The position numbers were made by a program, and so were the translations under genes. Source: Lasiosphaeris hirsuta (Eukaryota > Ascomycota > Sordariomycetes > Sordariales > Lasiosphaeriaceae). From it: 64,000 nucleotides of DNA. The notes beneath the pieces were generated by a model, which ran no database searches, had not been told where the DNA came from, and was given only the letters and a program-made list of their open reading frames with translations. The stretch covers positions 1,922,001-1,986,000 of the forward strand of contig JAUKUA010000001.1 in assembly GCA_030549175.1 (NCBI GenBank). Reading direction: 5' to 3'. Positions 48,267 through 62,008 of the stretch are shown here, one piece after another (the first letter of the stretch is position 1; each line of letters begins with the position of its first letter).

Positions 48267-50140
48267 GAGGATAAAATATTTTCATGATTAGGAGATACAT
48301 GCCCTCCATGATGCATCTCGGTTATTGGAGTTCTGCGGTACAGGCCTTGTGATATTATGGAGAAAAAAGTTAGCTGTCGTATCAGATTACCATGCAGATT
48401 GTTATGAGTGGAAATGCTTTTGCTTGGGCTTCTTGAAGCAGTGTATCGGACGGATCACAGGCCGAAGTCGATCGCGGTGGATGACTGCGGCCCTGGTGAT
48501 CTTTATGCCGGTTTGTAATCGTGTCTTCTGGTCGGTGCAAGTAACCGACGGGTTTTGAAGTCTTGTGGGTTTTGAGAGAATGGGAAAGATTGCTGTGTCC
48601 TGGGACGCAGCGGTCGCCAACGCTGGTGTCCGAGGTGCTGCAGGGTTCAGGGGCAGGGTTGATAATGTCATCGAAGCTCACAGAACGACGTTGGCCTTGA
48701 ACCACGCGCGTTCGTGAAACTTGGCAGGATTGTATCGGCCGTGTGTTCTCTCCCACTCCTGCCGACTGGGTATGCCATTCTGAGGGCGCCGGATTGGCTT
48801 CACCGAAGGAGTTTTCCTCTTGATGTTGCACATCTTTGTAATAGGCTAACGGCTAGCTGCAAAACCTCCGTCGGGTTATCACATAAAGTCAGATTTTGCG
48901 CCAGTCAAAGCCAAAAGGGGGTTATTGGGTTCATGACCGAGCTGTGGACTCCAAGGGAAGCGATCTGTTGCGAGTATAACAGGTATCCTCCCAAGTTCTG
49001 TCTCAGGCTGCCAGTCCAATGCAGGGGGGATGGAAGCCGGCTTCGGCTTCCTTGCATCTACTGTGATCTGTTGTGACGACTCGAGCAACAGCCCAGCATC
49101 CTGGGTTGGACTTGGGGCGGTCTTCTATCGGATTGGATGGCAAGGCTAAGAGTCCACCCCTACTCGTAGTTCCACCACGTACCCTCCACAGCTCCCGTCC
49201 ACCGATACCCTAGATTGACTGCCGACCCTCCTATCCACCAACTCGGGGAAGGTTTCTGCAGTTCTACGCAGGGGCCAGGTTCGCTTGCCTGGAATCATGC
49301 AGGCCACGGAGGGTCCCATCGGCCCGGGAGGTTCAGATGGGAGAGGCAATATGAGACGGGGGAAACCAGGGGAAGTGGCACCGTCGCAATTTGGGAAAGT
49401 TGGGTTTGTTTCTGAAGCACTACTTCTTTGCTCTGGTGACTTGATGAATGATCGCCATCATGGGTGTGCTGAACAATCCCCGTGCGTTGGTTTTTAGAGA
49501 GGGAATCCGGGTTGGGTGAGATTCGGGTAGGAGAAGGCGGGCAGTTGTTGAAACTGCAGCAGTTCATGCGCTCCTGTGTCTGTGACAAGTCAGGCCTGCA
49601 GAAGCACAAACACTGAAGTTCTATGACCTCTGGGGCCAAGCGGAAGGACCGTGGATCCCCTCCACCCACGGCCTGTTACTGGTCTGGGTATTCCGAAATC
49701 ACCTATGTTTTCGAGTTTCTAGCCGGCAAAATATCACACAGAAAATAAACATAAATATAGCATGAAAACGCCGCAGGTAGTGATCGCGGTATGGAAGGTA
49801 CGTGGTGTCAAACGGTGCATGAGGACAGACCACTTTTCCAACAAGGAAACTTGGCTAGCAAGCAGCAACACGAGCTTGGGCCACTGCTTTAATTAGCAAA
49901 CGCGGGACTCGACAAAGCCACAGGGTGTAGCGAGGTTTGCCTTGCCCGCATCCCTGGTCGCCTCCATCCCAGCCTTGGATCCTGACTGGCTTGCGCGACA
50001 GGGTACGTAATGCCCGACCTCAAACTTGCGTCCAAATCCTCCCAACATCCACTGTAGCCCTGAACACTATCTTCTCCTACCGTTGGCAGTCGACATCTGA
50101 GCTGCCATCGACTACGCCAACCATTGATTCTTCAGTTGCA
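48267..50140. other. Intergenic: HOM2 3' flank and promoter of the RhoGAP gene
   Basis: No gene is recognised in this 1.9-kb spacer. The frames at 48382-48831 (-) and 48714-49076 (+) overlap on opposite strands and have no domain. The frame containing the RhoGAP start is open upstream to 49937 but that part looks like leader sequence. Confidence 0.5.
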
Positions 50141-52708
50141 ATGTCTCTGGGGGATGCAGTAACCGCCCCTGAGAATGGGGGCGCGGCCATGGGGAATCTG
50201 GGTCTCACCAGCCCGACGACTGCGACACACGGCGACGAGACAATAAGCCAGGTGCAAGATGTGCTCACATCTGAGGTGCACCTCTACAGACCTGTCCCGT
50301 ATCCTGAAAGTCCAAGCTAACTCGCCCGCGACAGATGGGCATCACTGCCATGCTCAATCGGCTGAAGCAAAGCATCACCTCTGCGAAGGTACCCCGAACC
50401 CGCCCCGCGGCAGTAACAAGCCTGTTTTGTTAATATGCCGCGCGCATTTAGGAATTTTCTCTCTTTCTCAAAAAGCGCTCGATCCTCGAGGAGGAACACG
50501 CCAATGGGCTCAAAAAGCTTTGTAGGATGTCGCAGGAGAACATTGCGCGGTCGGAACACCGAGGCGGTTCTTTCGCAAAGGCCTACGAGGAGATGATGAT
50601 CATTCATGAACGCATGGCTGACAACGGAGTGCAATTCGCCATGTCTCTGCATCAGATGCAGGAGGACTTGCTGGAGCTAGCTGCCATCGCCGAGAAGTCG
50701 AGAAAGGGGTGGAAGCAAAATGGGCTGGTGGCTGAGCAGCGAGTTGCCGAGCTTGAGGCTGCCATGCGCAAGTCCAAGTCCAAGTACGATTCACTTGCCG
50801 AGGAATACGATCGTGCCCGCACCGGCGATACCACCGGCCGCCAAGGAGGCAAAATGTTTGGGTTCAAGGGGCCAAAGTCCGCCGCTCAGCACGAGGAGGA
50901 CTTGCTTCGGAAAGCCCAAGCCGCCGACCAAGATTACCTGAGCAAAGTTCAAATCGTGCAGGCTGAGCGCGGCGAGCTCATCGCAAAGACCAGACCTGAG
51001 ACCGTGAAAGCGCTTCAAGATATTGTGAGGGAGTGCGACTCGGGAGTAGTGTTGCAGCTGCAAAAGTTTGGTACGCGCCGATACCATTCCTCCCCAAGCA
51101 CAGAGCATCACTAACGGGACTACAGCCTCCTTCAATGAGAAGCTCCTGCTCAGCAACGGCCTCAGTATTAGCCCTTTGAAGACATCGCCAGACTCACGGA
51201 GCTTGCGCGAATGTATCCTCGCCATCAACAATGACAAGGACTTGCATGATTTTTTGAGTAGCCACTACTCCAGACTACCCCCGCGGGCTGGGGAGCCTAA
51301 GTATGAGCGCAACCCTGTATGCCACCCCCCCCCCTCCCCCCGAGTTGCTCCGTGCAAGACTCACTCCTTACATAGCTTATCGACCCCTCGCACCGCGCAC
51401 AAACGACTCCTTACGCCCAACAAGGCCCGTCTGCCGGACAGGTCCCGCCATCGCAGCCGCAAATGTTCCAAGGCTCTACGAACTCGAGGGCGAGCACTTT
51501 TATCGATACACCTATTTCACCGCCAAACCAAGCGCCCCCTGGCCACCATTATGGCCAGAGCGTGGGCTCGGCCCCGCTGATGGCGGGTGCTCAGCGACCA
51601 TCGTCGCAACCTCAACACGAAAGGGCATTTAGCCACGGTAGCATAGTAAGCCAGAATAACGGCCCCCCGTCTGCACAACAGCAATTCGGGGGTTCTCGAG
51701 GGCCCGCACCACAGCAGACTCAGGTTCCAGGCTCCAGGTTCAATGGAGGATTTAATCCGCCACCATTGCAGGGTCCGCCGCAGCTGGGGGCACTATCGTT
51801 CCAGCCTTCGCAGCCTCAGCAACCTCAACTACCCCAGCTGCCATATGGCCAGCCTCCTCCACAACAACAAGTAGCGCAGATCTCGAACCCCCTTCAGCAA
51901 AACCCGCCAACCCCCTCCGGTCTTCCTACAGGACCCGCCCAGGGGCGCAGACAGTCGCCCCCATCTGGACAACAGATGCAGCCATCCCGTCCAGTTTTTG
52001 GCGTGTCCTTGTCTCGACTTTACGAAAGGGATGGCCTGGCAGTTCCCATGGTTGTGCACCAGTGTATCCAGGCGGTGGATTTGTTTGGCTTGGGTGTTGA
52101 AGGCATTTACCGGCTGTCGGGCTCGGTACCACACGTGAACAAGCTTAAAACCCTCTTTGATACAGGTGCGCCCTATATTCGTGGCAATCCATATCTTTTT
52201 CTTTGTGCTGACACACCCCCCTCAGACTCCACCTCTAGCAATCTCGACTTCCGGAACCCGGAGAACTTCTTCCATGACGTAAACAGCGTAGCTGGCTTGC
52301 TCAAGCAGTTCTTCCGTGACCTTCCTGACCCACTGTTAACCAAAGAGCACTATGCAGCATGTGTTGAGGCGGCCAGTAAGTCAACTATACGATATATACC
52401 AATCATACATCGCTAACCAAGGATCAGAAAACGAGGATGACATTGTCCGGCGCGACTCGCTGCATGCAATCATCAACAGCCTTCCTGACCCTAACTACGC
52501 CACACTGCGGGCGCTCACCCTCCACCTCTATCGAGTGATGGATAACTCGGGCGTTAACAGGATGAGCTCGCAAAACCTGGCCATCGTCTTCGGGCCAACG
52601 CTCATGGGCACGGCACCTGGATCCAACATCTCTGACGCGGGATGGCAGGTCCGCGTGGTGGATACCATCCTGCAGAACACGTATCAGATTTTCGACGATG
52701 ATGATTAA
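50141..52708 (+). CDS. RGD1: Rho GTPase-activating protein, F-BAR/RhoGAP (Rgd1 type)
   Basis: Rgd1-family proteins bind membranes through an F-BAR domain and stimulate GTP hydrolysis on Rho3/Rho4 at growth and septation sites. Seven exons: 50141-50275, 50335-50388, 50452-51070, 51126-51316, 51376-52165, 52226-52375 and 52428-52708, giving 739 aa. The F-BAR region spans about residues 46-310 (FLKKRSILEEEHANGLKKLC). A Pro/Gln-rich linker of about 200 residues follows, then the RhoGAP domain (about 540-735) with the arginine finger in GIYRLSG (Arg579) and KQFFRDLPDPLL. Intron 5 is 60 nt and stop-free, interrupting LFDTDS within the GAP domain. The last intron has two frame-compatible acceptors 6 nt apart; the second was preferred for its distance from the CTAAC branch point. 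Confidence 0.92.
51325..51341 (+). repeat. C10-T-C6 tract in intron 4 of the RhoGAP gene
   Basis: A C-rich run lies eight nucleotides after the 5' splice site of the 59-nt intron, the same situation as in intron 1 of the Zn2Cys6 gene. Confidence 0.85.
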
Positions 52709-53856
52709 GGCAACAGGGTTGCTGTTTTCTCGCCTTGATACTGTCCGATTCGAGAGAGGATGGTCAACATACCTGCTCTTAATTTGATCAGGACGGCGCA
52801 AGAAACGAGTGGAGAATCCATGTCATGAGCTTAGGATGCTGGGCGTTGAGGGGGCGGTGGAAGTGTCCTGTTTTAAAACGGTATTTCCATGTTTCTCTGT
52901 ACTACCAAGGATTGTGTTCTGCGTTGTTGCATACCAGAGATATCTATTTCCTTATTTGTTTAATGATGACGACAATATGGGTGGTGTGGATTGAGATATT
53001 TTGCGTTGCCGCGAAAAGCGTATGGAGAAGAAAAAAAGGGGCTTGCCATCATGATGTTGGTGCCGTATTCGTACCTTGACAGACATAATACTCTACTTGT
53101 TGTCGGCTGTTTCTTTCTTCGAATATTTCGGGCCTCAGGATAAAGCATTGCCTGGCGGATAAACTACTGTTATCATAGCATACTCTTGAATAGTAGCAAC
53201 AATACATGCGAATAGCGATTTTGGTGTATATCCGGTATCAAGTATAAGCCACATACAACACATACCAGAAAGATGGTATCCCCAAAGTCTCCTCGATAGC
53301 CCGCCACACCGGGCATTCACAACAAGCAGCCCCATCCCTTGAGAGGCAAAGGGCATCTACTCTACGCAACGCTCAAGAGATCGGATGCAGACCTGTTTGC
53401 GATGCCTTCCAAGCAAAACTCCCAGAGCACACACAGTTTAGGCCCTCAACAACAACAACAACAACCTTGCCAAAATGCCCAGACAAACAACAAAGCTTAA
53501 GGTACGAATTACCAGATATCGATCATTATTCTAGTACGTACTCGGAATGGAATGCCACAAATAAACGCAAACCCGACAGTGGTGATAAAACAACACAAGA
53601 ATTCCCAACGTCCCAGTTGCCAGTCAATCAACCCGGCCTGTACACAACCAGCCACGGTGGCTTTTCTTTACCCAGTCGTCCCCCGCCGTCCGGTCATCAA
53701 TCACCCAGACCGCGCCCGTCAATACATAAACACCATCCATGCCAGAGTCTCCCGTCCAACGCGTGCCCAAGTACACACACCCATTACCCCCACCCGCTCT
53801 ACAACACAACCCTAAGCCCTGTACCCCAAAGAGAAATCATCGCCCTGTATGGATGT
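52709..53856. other. Convergent spacer, RhoGAP / myosin II
   Basis: Contains the 3' flanks of both genes. Frames here that overlap the myosin 3' exon on the opposite strand are shadows. Nothing else is recognised. Confidence 0.55.
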
Positions 53857-56800
53857 TCACAAGAACCCCTTCGTCAAGCTTGGCACTCTACTAATGCTGC
53901 TCTTCCGTTTGGGAACCTTGACCTCATCGCCTTCGCTTCCGGCCACGTTAGCTCGCCAGGCACCAGACATGCGCATGCTGTCTTTGCCGCGCAAGCTGCC
54001 GACTCCAAGAACGCTGCCGGCCACGCTACTTCCGAGGCCAGAGCCCTTCTCCATACGGTGGCTCTTCCAAGACTCCAGCTCGCGCTCTAGTCGCATCGAT
54101 CTCTCCTTCTCCTCACGCAGCTCGCGTTCGGCGCGGCGTGCCGATAGCTCATTGGTGCTCTCGGACGCCTGGAGCTCGTCAATCGTTTTGAGTAGCTTGT
54201 CCAGCTTGTCTCGCATGCGGCCCAAGTCTTCTTGGAGCTGGTTGTTTTGCTTGTCCCTTCGGTCGATCTGCGACTGCAAGTCCTTGACAGTGCGATCGAC
54301 ATTACGCACCGACCGTTGCGACTTGCTGCGCTCATTCTCTTGCTCCTCCAACTGGGATTCCAGCTGTAAATCATTGTCAGCTTGAACGCGTGTACATTGG
54401 GGGTTTTACATCCGAGGCGTTGAGTGCACTTACTTCTTGGATGCGCTTATGCAAGAACTTGATATCGTGGCTGGCTGTCGAGTACCCCTTTGTCTCGAGA
54501 TCGATGAGTCTAACTTGGATCTCGTTGAGCGACTTCTCTAGGGCCACCTTTTGCTTGTTGAGCTCGGCAGTCGCTTCACGCTCCGCCACAATATCCTTCT
54601 GAACCTCCGAGGCCAGCGCCTCAGCACGTCGCATCTTCTCGACGGCTGCCGCAGCAATATCTTCTTGCTGGGCAAGCCCGGCCTTGAGCTCGAGGAGCTC
54701 TCTGTCGATATTGGCAGCATTGCGCAGGGATGGACTTTCACCTTTAGCAAGTTCCTCGAGGCCGGCCTTGGCTTCGTCCAGTCGGGCCTCAACACTCCGC
54801 TTCTCCCGAATCAAACTATCGCGCTCGGAGGTAACTTCATCGACAGACGAGCGGAGGGCGCGCACCTGCGAAAGCAACGAGACGATCTTACTTTGTGCCT
54901 CATTGTGTGCGTTGACCGCCTCATCTCGGGATGCCACCACGTCCGATAGAGTTGCCTCCAGGCGCGTCTTCTCCTTTGACCAGGTTGAGCTGTTGAGAAC
55001 CTCATCGTCCCACTTGGATCTGAGCTCATCAAGCTCCTCGCGTAGCCTCGAGATTTCTGCTTGTTTGAACAGCTTCTCTTCGCGAGTAAGATCGAGCTCC
55101 TTGGTAAGCGTCGCGAATTCGGCTTGGTATTTCCTGCGCATCTGCTCCATGCTTGACTCCTTGTCCTCGATGTCATTTGCTCGTTGGTTGCGGTAGTCTT
55201 CGAGCTCGTGCTGGAGACGCTTCTTGGCCTGCATAGCTGCAGCGAGGTCGGTCGACACATCCTCAATCTTCTCCTCCAGTCTCTGGTTTTGGTGCTGAAG
55301 GTCCTCGATGGTGGAATCAAGACGTTTCCTTTCAGACATCATTTCCGCGCAGCTCTCCTCAGCTTCCCTGGATTGCGATCTTGCGAACTGCTCCGCCCTG
55401 TTAGCCTTGAGTACCGCAATCTCAGCTTGCTCGAGCTTGCTAAAGTATTCATCTGCACGGCTCTTGTAGAGGTTGAGGCTGGCTGTCACATCTGCCAGTT
55501 TGGATGTCTCGGCATCCAGGCGGATTTGGAGGTCCGCGAACTCTTGCAAGAGTTGGTTCCTGCTGGCCGCCTCCTGCTCTCTCGCAATAGACATGTCCTG
55601 GAGATCAGACTTGGCATCACGAAGATCGACTTCTATCTTGGCTCGATCGTGCCTCATCTTCTCAAAGTGGTCCTTCATATCAGATAGCTCTGCAACGGCG
55701 TCCTTGTGACTGTGGAGAAGCGATCGACGAGACTCTTCTTGGCGATTAAGCAAGTCGAGTATCTCCTCATGTGATTTTGTCTGGATGTCGCGGAGCGAAA
55801 GTTCACCAGTGCGCAGAGCCTTCTCCAAAGCAGAAACCTTCTTCGCGGAGTCGTCGAGCATGTCGTGAAGTCTGCTATTGACCTTCTCCAACTTCTGCAC
55901 TCGCCGCAGGGATGGGCTCTCATCGGAGTATGGGTCAGGCCCTGGTGTTGAGCGCTCGAGTTGGCTCTGGAGATGTCGATTCTGCATCTGGGTGAGTTGC
56001 AATTGGTTTTGCAGTTCCTCTACCTCGGCCTTCAGGTCCATGCGATTGTTGAAGCTGAGGATATCAGCGGTACGGTCAGAGCGGACTGAATCCTGAAGAT
56101 GCTCAGCTTCGCTGTTAGCAAAGCGACGAGGGGGTGTCGAGGCGTTTGAATAGTGCCGTCCGTTCGGCTTCGGTCGCTTTTGTGTCGGAGACCCGTTGAA
56201 AGGCGCCTCATTAGGGTTGATTTCCTCAAGCCGTAGCCTGGTGGGAGATTCGTTCCTAGTAGCCCGCAGCTCGGCGACTTGGGCCTCAGCGTTGTCGCGC
56301 GCGGCAGTTTGGACACGAAGATTCTGTTGCAGTTCCTCAATCTTCCGAACAAGGTCGAAGTTCTTGCTGATGAATTTCTCGCCGCCGCCATCGCTCTGAA
56401 CAGGAATAGCTAGTTCGGGATCGACAGTTCTTAACGCATTGAGAAGTTGGGCACGGAGTTCTTCCAACTCGATATCACGAGCATCCATGGTAGATTGCAA
56501 TGTGCGAACCGTCCCCTGGGCCTGTACCCTGAGTTGCCGCTCAGACTCGAGAGCACGATTTGCTTCAGCCAGTTGAACAGTAAAGTTTGATGTTGCCTTT
56601 TCCGCATTTCGGCTGCTCTTCACTTCCCGGGCCACTTCATGGTTGAGATCTTCGAGGCTGAGCTGAAGCTTCTCCAGCTTCTTCTCCAATGAAGCTACCG
56701 TTATTTGAGAATCACCAAGCTGTTTGTTGAGCTTTTCATTTTGCTCCTCCAGCCTTGCCTTCTCCCGCTGCAGAACTTGCATTTGGCCACGAGATGCCTC

Positions 56801-59800
56801 ACTTGCTCGAGAGCTTGAGCGCGCAATTTCGAGGCCTTTCTGCTGGAGCTTGTTGAGCAAGGCGCGGTTGTCGTTTTCAGAGGCAGAGAGCCGACTTTTT
56901 ACTGTGTGAAGCTCCCGTTCCATCCGTTCTTTCGCCTGGTCGTTCTTCAGTCCGAACTCGCCAGACTCGAGTATTGTCTTGTTTAACTCTTCAACTTGCT
57001 GATTCAACTTCGCACATTCTGCTTCAAACCACTTTAGCCGTTCACCAGCCGCGTCCAAATCTCTCAGCAGGCTGTCCTCGCGCTCACGCGCAATCTTTGA
57101 GGCTGCTCGCTCGCCAATCAATTCGGCTTCGCGGCGTGCCTCCTCTGCCTCGGTTTTGGCGATTCGGAGTCGCTTGATTTCTTGGCGTGCTTCATCTCGC
57201 TCCTTTTCGGCCGTGGTTCTAGCCTCCATTGTCCGGCGGAGAGTGTCCTGCTGCGCATAGAGTTCCTTCTCGATTATGATCTTGGACTCGTTCAGATGAT
57301 CATACTCCTCTTTCAAAGCCTGATACTTGTGCTCTCCGATGAGAAGAACATCATCACGAGACTGACGTTCCCTACTAAGTTCCATTTGAGTCTTGTAAAG
57401 TTCGTCCTTGAGGTCTGTGATCTGGGACTCCAGCACTTGTCGGTTCTGATCAGCCTGAGCATCTTCGGAGAGTCGAGCCTGGAGAAGCTTTTTGGAGTCC
57501 TCCGCCTCCCGCTGGAGTTGGGCTTGTTGTGACTTCATGGCAGACAGCTCAGCCTGAACTTCACGAAGGCGATCTGCGGCCTTTTCCCTCTCCAAACCGA
57601 GATTTTTCTTCTGGTCCTCGAGACCACGTCGTTCAATCTCATACTTCTTATTGTCCGAACGGAGTAGCGAAAGCTCGCTTTCCTTCTTACGGACCAAATC
57701 TTCGTAGTCTGTGGAGGTTTGCGAAAGCTGAGACAACTGTTGCTGGATTTCGCGGTTCTCGGCGGTCAACTGCTGGTTCTTGCTCTTTGTGGATTGCAGT
57801 TCCTTTTGCGAGGACATCAACTTGACCTCTAGGTCTTGGTCGACTTTGATCAGCTTGCTTTCCAAGTCTCGGACCTTTCGATCTTTCAAGGAGAGTTGGC
57901 TTTGGAGCATCTTGATTTCGGATTCAAGTGCTGACTCTTGCTCGCTGCGCTCCGACTGCTTTTGAGTGATATCGTCGATGGCCTTTTCGAGATCCGAAAC
58001 CCGTCCCGCAAGCTCGGATTTCTCCTGTTCTAATCTTGAGATTATACCGGCTGCTTGTTCAAGCTGTGCCCTATACCTATCCACATCATCCTCAGCTCGC
58101 TTTTTGGCTGCAAGGAGAGTGTCCAACTGGTCTTCGAGTCTCTCCTGGTCGTCCAGAGCGCCAGATAACTTATCCTCGAGTTCTGCTTCTCGCAACTGCA
58201 GGCGTTTGAAGATTTCCTCCTTGTCGAGTGCTAGGGAACGCTCGCTTTCAAGAGTTTGCTGAACTCGCATCATCTCAGCATAGACATTACGTCTCTCTTC
58301 CTCTAGCCGTTGTCGATCGTGGATCTCAGCCTTCATTTTGTCGTGAAGTTGTTTGATCAATTCATCTCTTTTCTTGACCTCGGTAGCTGTTCTTGTGGCG
58401 CCCAACAGGGGTTTCATCCTCACAAGTAGTTGCCACCAAGGATTCTGGCAGAGGTCGAGGTAGACTTGGAAATTTCGCTGGATAACTCTTGTTGCCTCCG
58501 CCCGATAGAGGCGCTTGAACGCGATGCGTCGTTGCATGTAACCACGAGCCATTGATTGAAATCGTGACATGATGTCAGTGATCAAGGCATCTCTCTGTTC
58601 CTCGAGCTCAGCGAGCACGCCGGCACGAAAGAAGACCTTTGTCAAACCGACACGGTACAGGGTTTTATCCAAGCCAAACTTTTCGAGCATAAGCCTGGCA
58701 GCTGCTTGGCCTTCGAGGTATCCCTTTGGCATATCTCGGCAAAGAACCTCATATCGTTGCCGAAATTCCGCAAAGGCCAGCCTGTTGGGAAAACCAGTCC
58801 TGGCAATACGGATACCTTCCAGAACACCATTGCATCGTAGCTGGTCTAGGACGAGAAGACCATTGAACTGCTTCGGCCGTTTCTTGTGGTTGGGAAGGAT
58901 GCAACGGACAAAGTGGGGATGCGTCGAGTGTAGCTGTGTCATGAGGCTCGACAACTGTTCCTTGTGTCTCTGTGCCACCGTCCTGAAGAGGCCTTTTTTT
59001 ACCCGACTGCGCATACCCCCAAGCTCATCATCTTGCTCGGCGCAGTCAACAAAGAGATTCGCGACATGCTTATCGTTAGAAGCAGCGAGCAAGCGAGTGA
59101 TGTTGTCGTTCAAGGGATCTTTGTTTTTCTCAAGCCAGCCCTCCGTGGCGTACTCGACTTCGGCTGCATAATGAGTCAGGATAAACCCCTGTCCAAGACG
59201 AGAGGGCCGATACTTTTGTGACTTCTTATCCCACAAGGAGTTCAGCTTCTCTGTAAAGGTCTTGTCGGTGGCTTTGGGCATGACACAGTCCTCGTCAAGG
59301 CATGAAAAGATGCCAATCGGGTTTGGCAGCTCGATCAAATCGATGGTTGGCTGAAGATCCTTTCCAAAGTCGATAAACTTCCACTCAATTTGCTCCCTGG
59401 CATATTCCTCCTGCTCAAGAACGAACATGTGGTGATTAAAAAACTGCTGCAGCTTTTCATTGGTGTAGTTGATACAAAGTTGCTCAAAGCTGTTGTGCTC
59501 GAAAATCTCGAAGCCTGCAATATCCAGGACACCGATGAAGCGGGTGTCGTCGAGACCCATACTAGGGCGGTCAAGTTGGCGATTGATTCTTGTTACAAGA
59601 TCGCCGAAGCCCCGTTCGTAGATACCCTTTGAGAGAGCATCAATGGCTAGGCGAACCTGTTCTGGGGTCTGCACCTTCTCAACCCATTCTCGACCAGCCT
59701 TGACTTTGGGGTGAAGTAGCCCTTGAAGGAAAGGCTCCAGAGGTACGCCGAGTAGTTTACATACCCTTGCGGCGACGGCCTTGGCGTCTGGGGACAGCCG

Positions 59801-61219
59801 AGCCTGGTCTGCGGACCTGCTCTCTTTGACAACCGTTATATTGCCTAGGTGCAGAACTGCAGCGATGGTTCGGAGGATAGAGGCTTGTTCCTTATCGGAG
59901 AACCCCATGATGACAAAAGCCTCCATGAGCGAATCCCATTCTTCTTGATCAGATATCCCTGTGATGGTGTCATGTCCATCACGAGTATAGGCGAAATCCT
60001 CGACATCAAGTCCATCGAGCAGAAACTCTTGTTTTAACTTCCTATCAGCTCCCTTGAGAAGCTGGTAGAAGATATGGTAGTTGCGCTCAGAGGAGTTGAT
60101 CCGGGTCACGCGGGACTTTTCGAGGAGGTACCAGTCGATGAAGGCACCAGCGATGGAGCCATTGCGGCTGAACTCGATTCTGATGAACTTGCCAAATCTC
60201 GAGGAGTTGTTGTTGCGAACAGTTTGAGCGTTTCCGAACGCCTCCAGAATTGGATTGGCTCTGAGGATCTGGGCTGATAGGTTGGTGTGTTGATGACCCC
60301 TATTCTTGGTGGAGGATTCCGAATGTGCAACTGCAGCGAGGAACTGGATAACCTTCTTGGTGTTTTCGGTTTTTCCAGCACCAGACTCTCCCGTTACCAG
60401 AATGCTCTGGTTCTCGTTCTCATCAACAAGATTTCGGAAGGCTTCGTCCGCCATGGCATATATGTGGGGTTTGTTGTCTTCCCTACTCCTGCCCTTGTAC
60501 ATATTGATATACTCATTGGTATATATTGGAAGGGGGCAGTATGGATTCACTGTGACCAGAAAAAGACCTGAGTAGGTGTAGATGAGATCGGACTGGTATC
60601 TCATGTGGAGGTTGTGGACCACAGACGCCTCATTGAGATGAGTAAGTTCGGCCATGTCATCTGCCTTGTCGAATTTGGCAGGGTTTACTTTGTCAACACT
60701 TTCAGCATCGACCTCGCGTTGCTAACCGGAAGGTCAGTACAGGGTAGTTATCTTAGGGAGGAAGTGGAAGCATACACTCCCGTCGTCACACTGCACGAGA
60801 ATGTGGTTTCCGCCCAACTCCTCCACAACCCAGCCTTTGACAAAAGCCGTCTGGGGGTCCTTAAGCCAGACATATTTCTTGCCGGAGAAGTCATTTTCTC
60901 CCTCAATTCCCTTGACGATATCGGCATGTTTCCGCATATCCTCTGTTTTGATGAATGAGGGGGCAAACGTATTTGTGCTTGTTGCTGTCGTGGCAGATCG
61001 AGAGAGATCGCGAGAATGGCTGTGTCGAGTTGATCCAGGCTGGGCCAGTCCCGTTGCCGCAGAGGCGTGGGACTGACTCCGGGAATGCGAGAGCGGAGCG
61101 GGCATGGCGGCGAGCGGGGACGGTGAGGTCGAAAATATGGTGGATTTTGGCCTGCCAATTGCACTCGGAGCCGGCGAGGCAGAGGCATTCCGAGAAAAGG
61201 GGTTGTTGCGAACCGACAT
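53857..61219 (-). CDS. MYO1: Class II myosin heavy chain (fungal conventional myosin)
   Basis: Motor of the contractile actomyosin ring at septa. Exons 61219-60776, 60721-54434 and 54363-53857 flank introns of 54 and 70 nt and encode 2412 aa, the size expected for filamentous-fungal myosin II. A Ser/Ala/Pro-rich N-terminal extension of about 100 residues precedes the SH3-like subdomain (KKYVWLKDPQTAFVKGW). In the motor, the P-loop GESGAGKT is at 259-266, switch I is NNNSSRFGKF and switch II lies in DIAGFEIFEHNSFEQLCINY. A neck with IQ-like sequence (FQSMARGYMQRRIAFKRL) follows, then about 1,450 residues of near-continuous coiled coil. In the middle a Pro-rich break (ATRNESPTRLRLEEINPNEA to about DPYSDESPS) interrupts the rod. 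The C-terminus is basic and Ser-rich. Both introns are phase 0. Confidence 0.97.
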
Positions 61220-62008
61220 GGTGCGGTGACCAGGCTCAGAGGCGCAGCGAAATCATGGGATACTCGAGATGAGGTATGCTTTGCTCGCGCTCCGACAGTT
61301 CACGCAGGGAATCGCAGCCACAGTCGCCGTCGTCACGTAAACATTCAAAACAGGGTCTGGTAGAACGTGTCGCAAGGCTAAAGAGGACACAATTGTAGGG
61401 GAAACCAAGCATGAACAAAAATGCAGAAAAATGCAGCTCCAGAATATCGTATCTGCCCAAGGATGTGGTTCACGTCATGGAGGCAGAGGTTGCTGCTGGA
61501 TTTAAGGCTGATTGATTTGCAGATGCGGACAAGGTGCCTGCTGGTCACGGTTGCCCTGTGCACAACGTTAAAAAAGTAAACAAAACCCACCCAAGGCGCT
61601 TGGCTGTTCCGTCCCAGCTGATGCTGATGTCACACAATGTGGCCCGTGCATACCTCTGTCCGGGTTTGGTTAGCCTATCTTTTTGAGGTCCAAGGCACTT
61701 GTGAATTTCTTGGAACACCTTTGCCATCCACACACGCGTTCTTCAAAGGAAGCAGCGAAAGCCGTCCTCCCATCGCAGCAGCGCATAATCTTACTCTTGT
61801 GGTGCGCCTAAATATACGGTCTTTTCTCACTTTCAGTTCTGTCCCCCGCCGAGTCATCACTGCGGCACTCGCAAAAGTTGTGTGCAATTTGTTCCGGCGC
61901 TGTCGCACCAGCCTTCACCTCACTCGCTACCTAACCCACGATACGCCATTTTCGAACCCGAGATGCCGACTTGCTAGCACATCCACTCACTCCAGGAAAC
62001 CATCGGAA
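61220..62008. other. Divergent promoter, myosin II / 62-kb gene
   Basis: A spacer of about 790 nt with both promoters and leaders. No gene is recognised. Confidence 0.6.

Noticed and set aside
50141..50320. RhoGAP exon 1 extending to 50320
   Set aside because: Splicing at 50275 joins VQDVLTSE to MGITAMLNRLK and restores the F-BAR start; the extension ends in a short non-conserved tail.
54377..60655. Myosin as a single 2092-aa exon
   Set aside because: It lacks the N-terminal SH3-like region and true C-terminus; both are supplied by flanking exons with canonical phase-0 introns.
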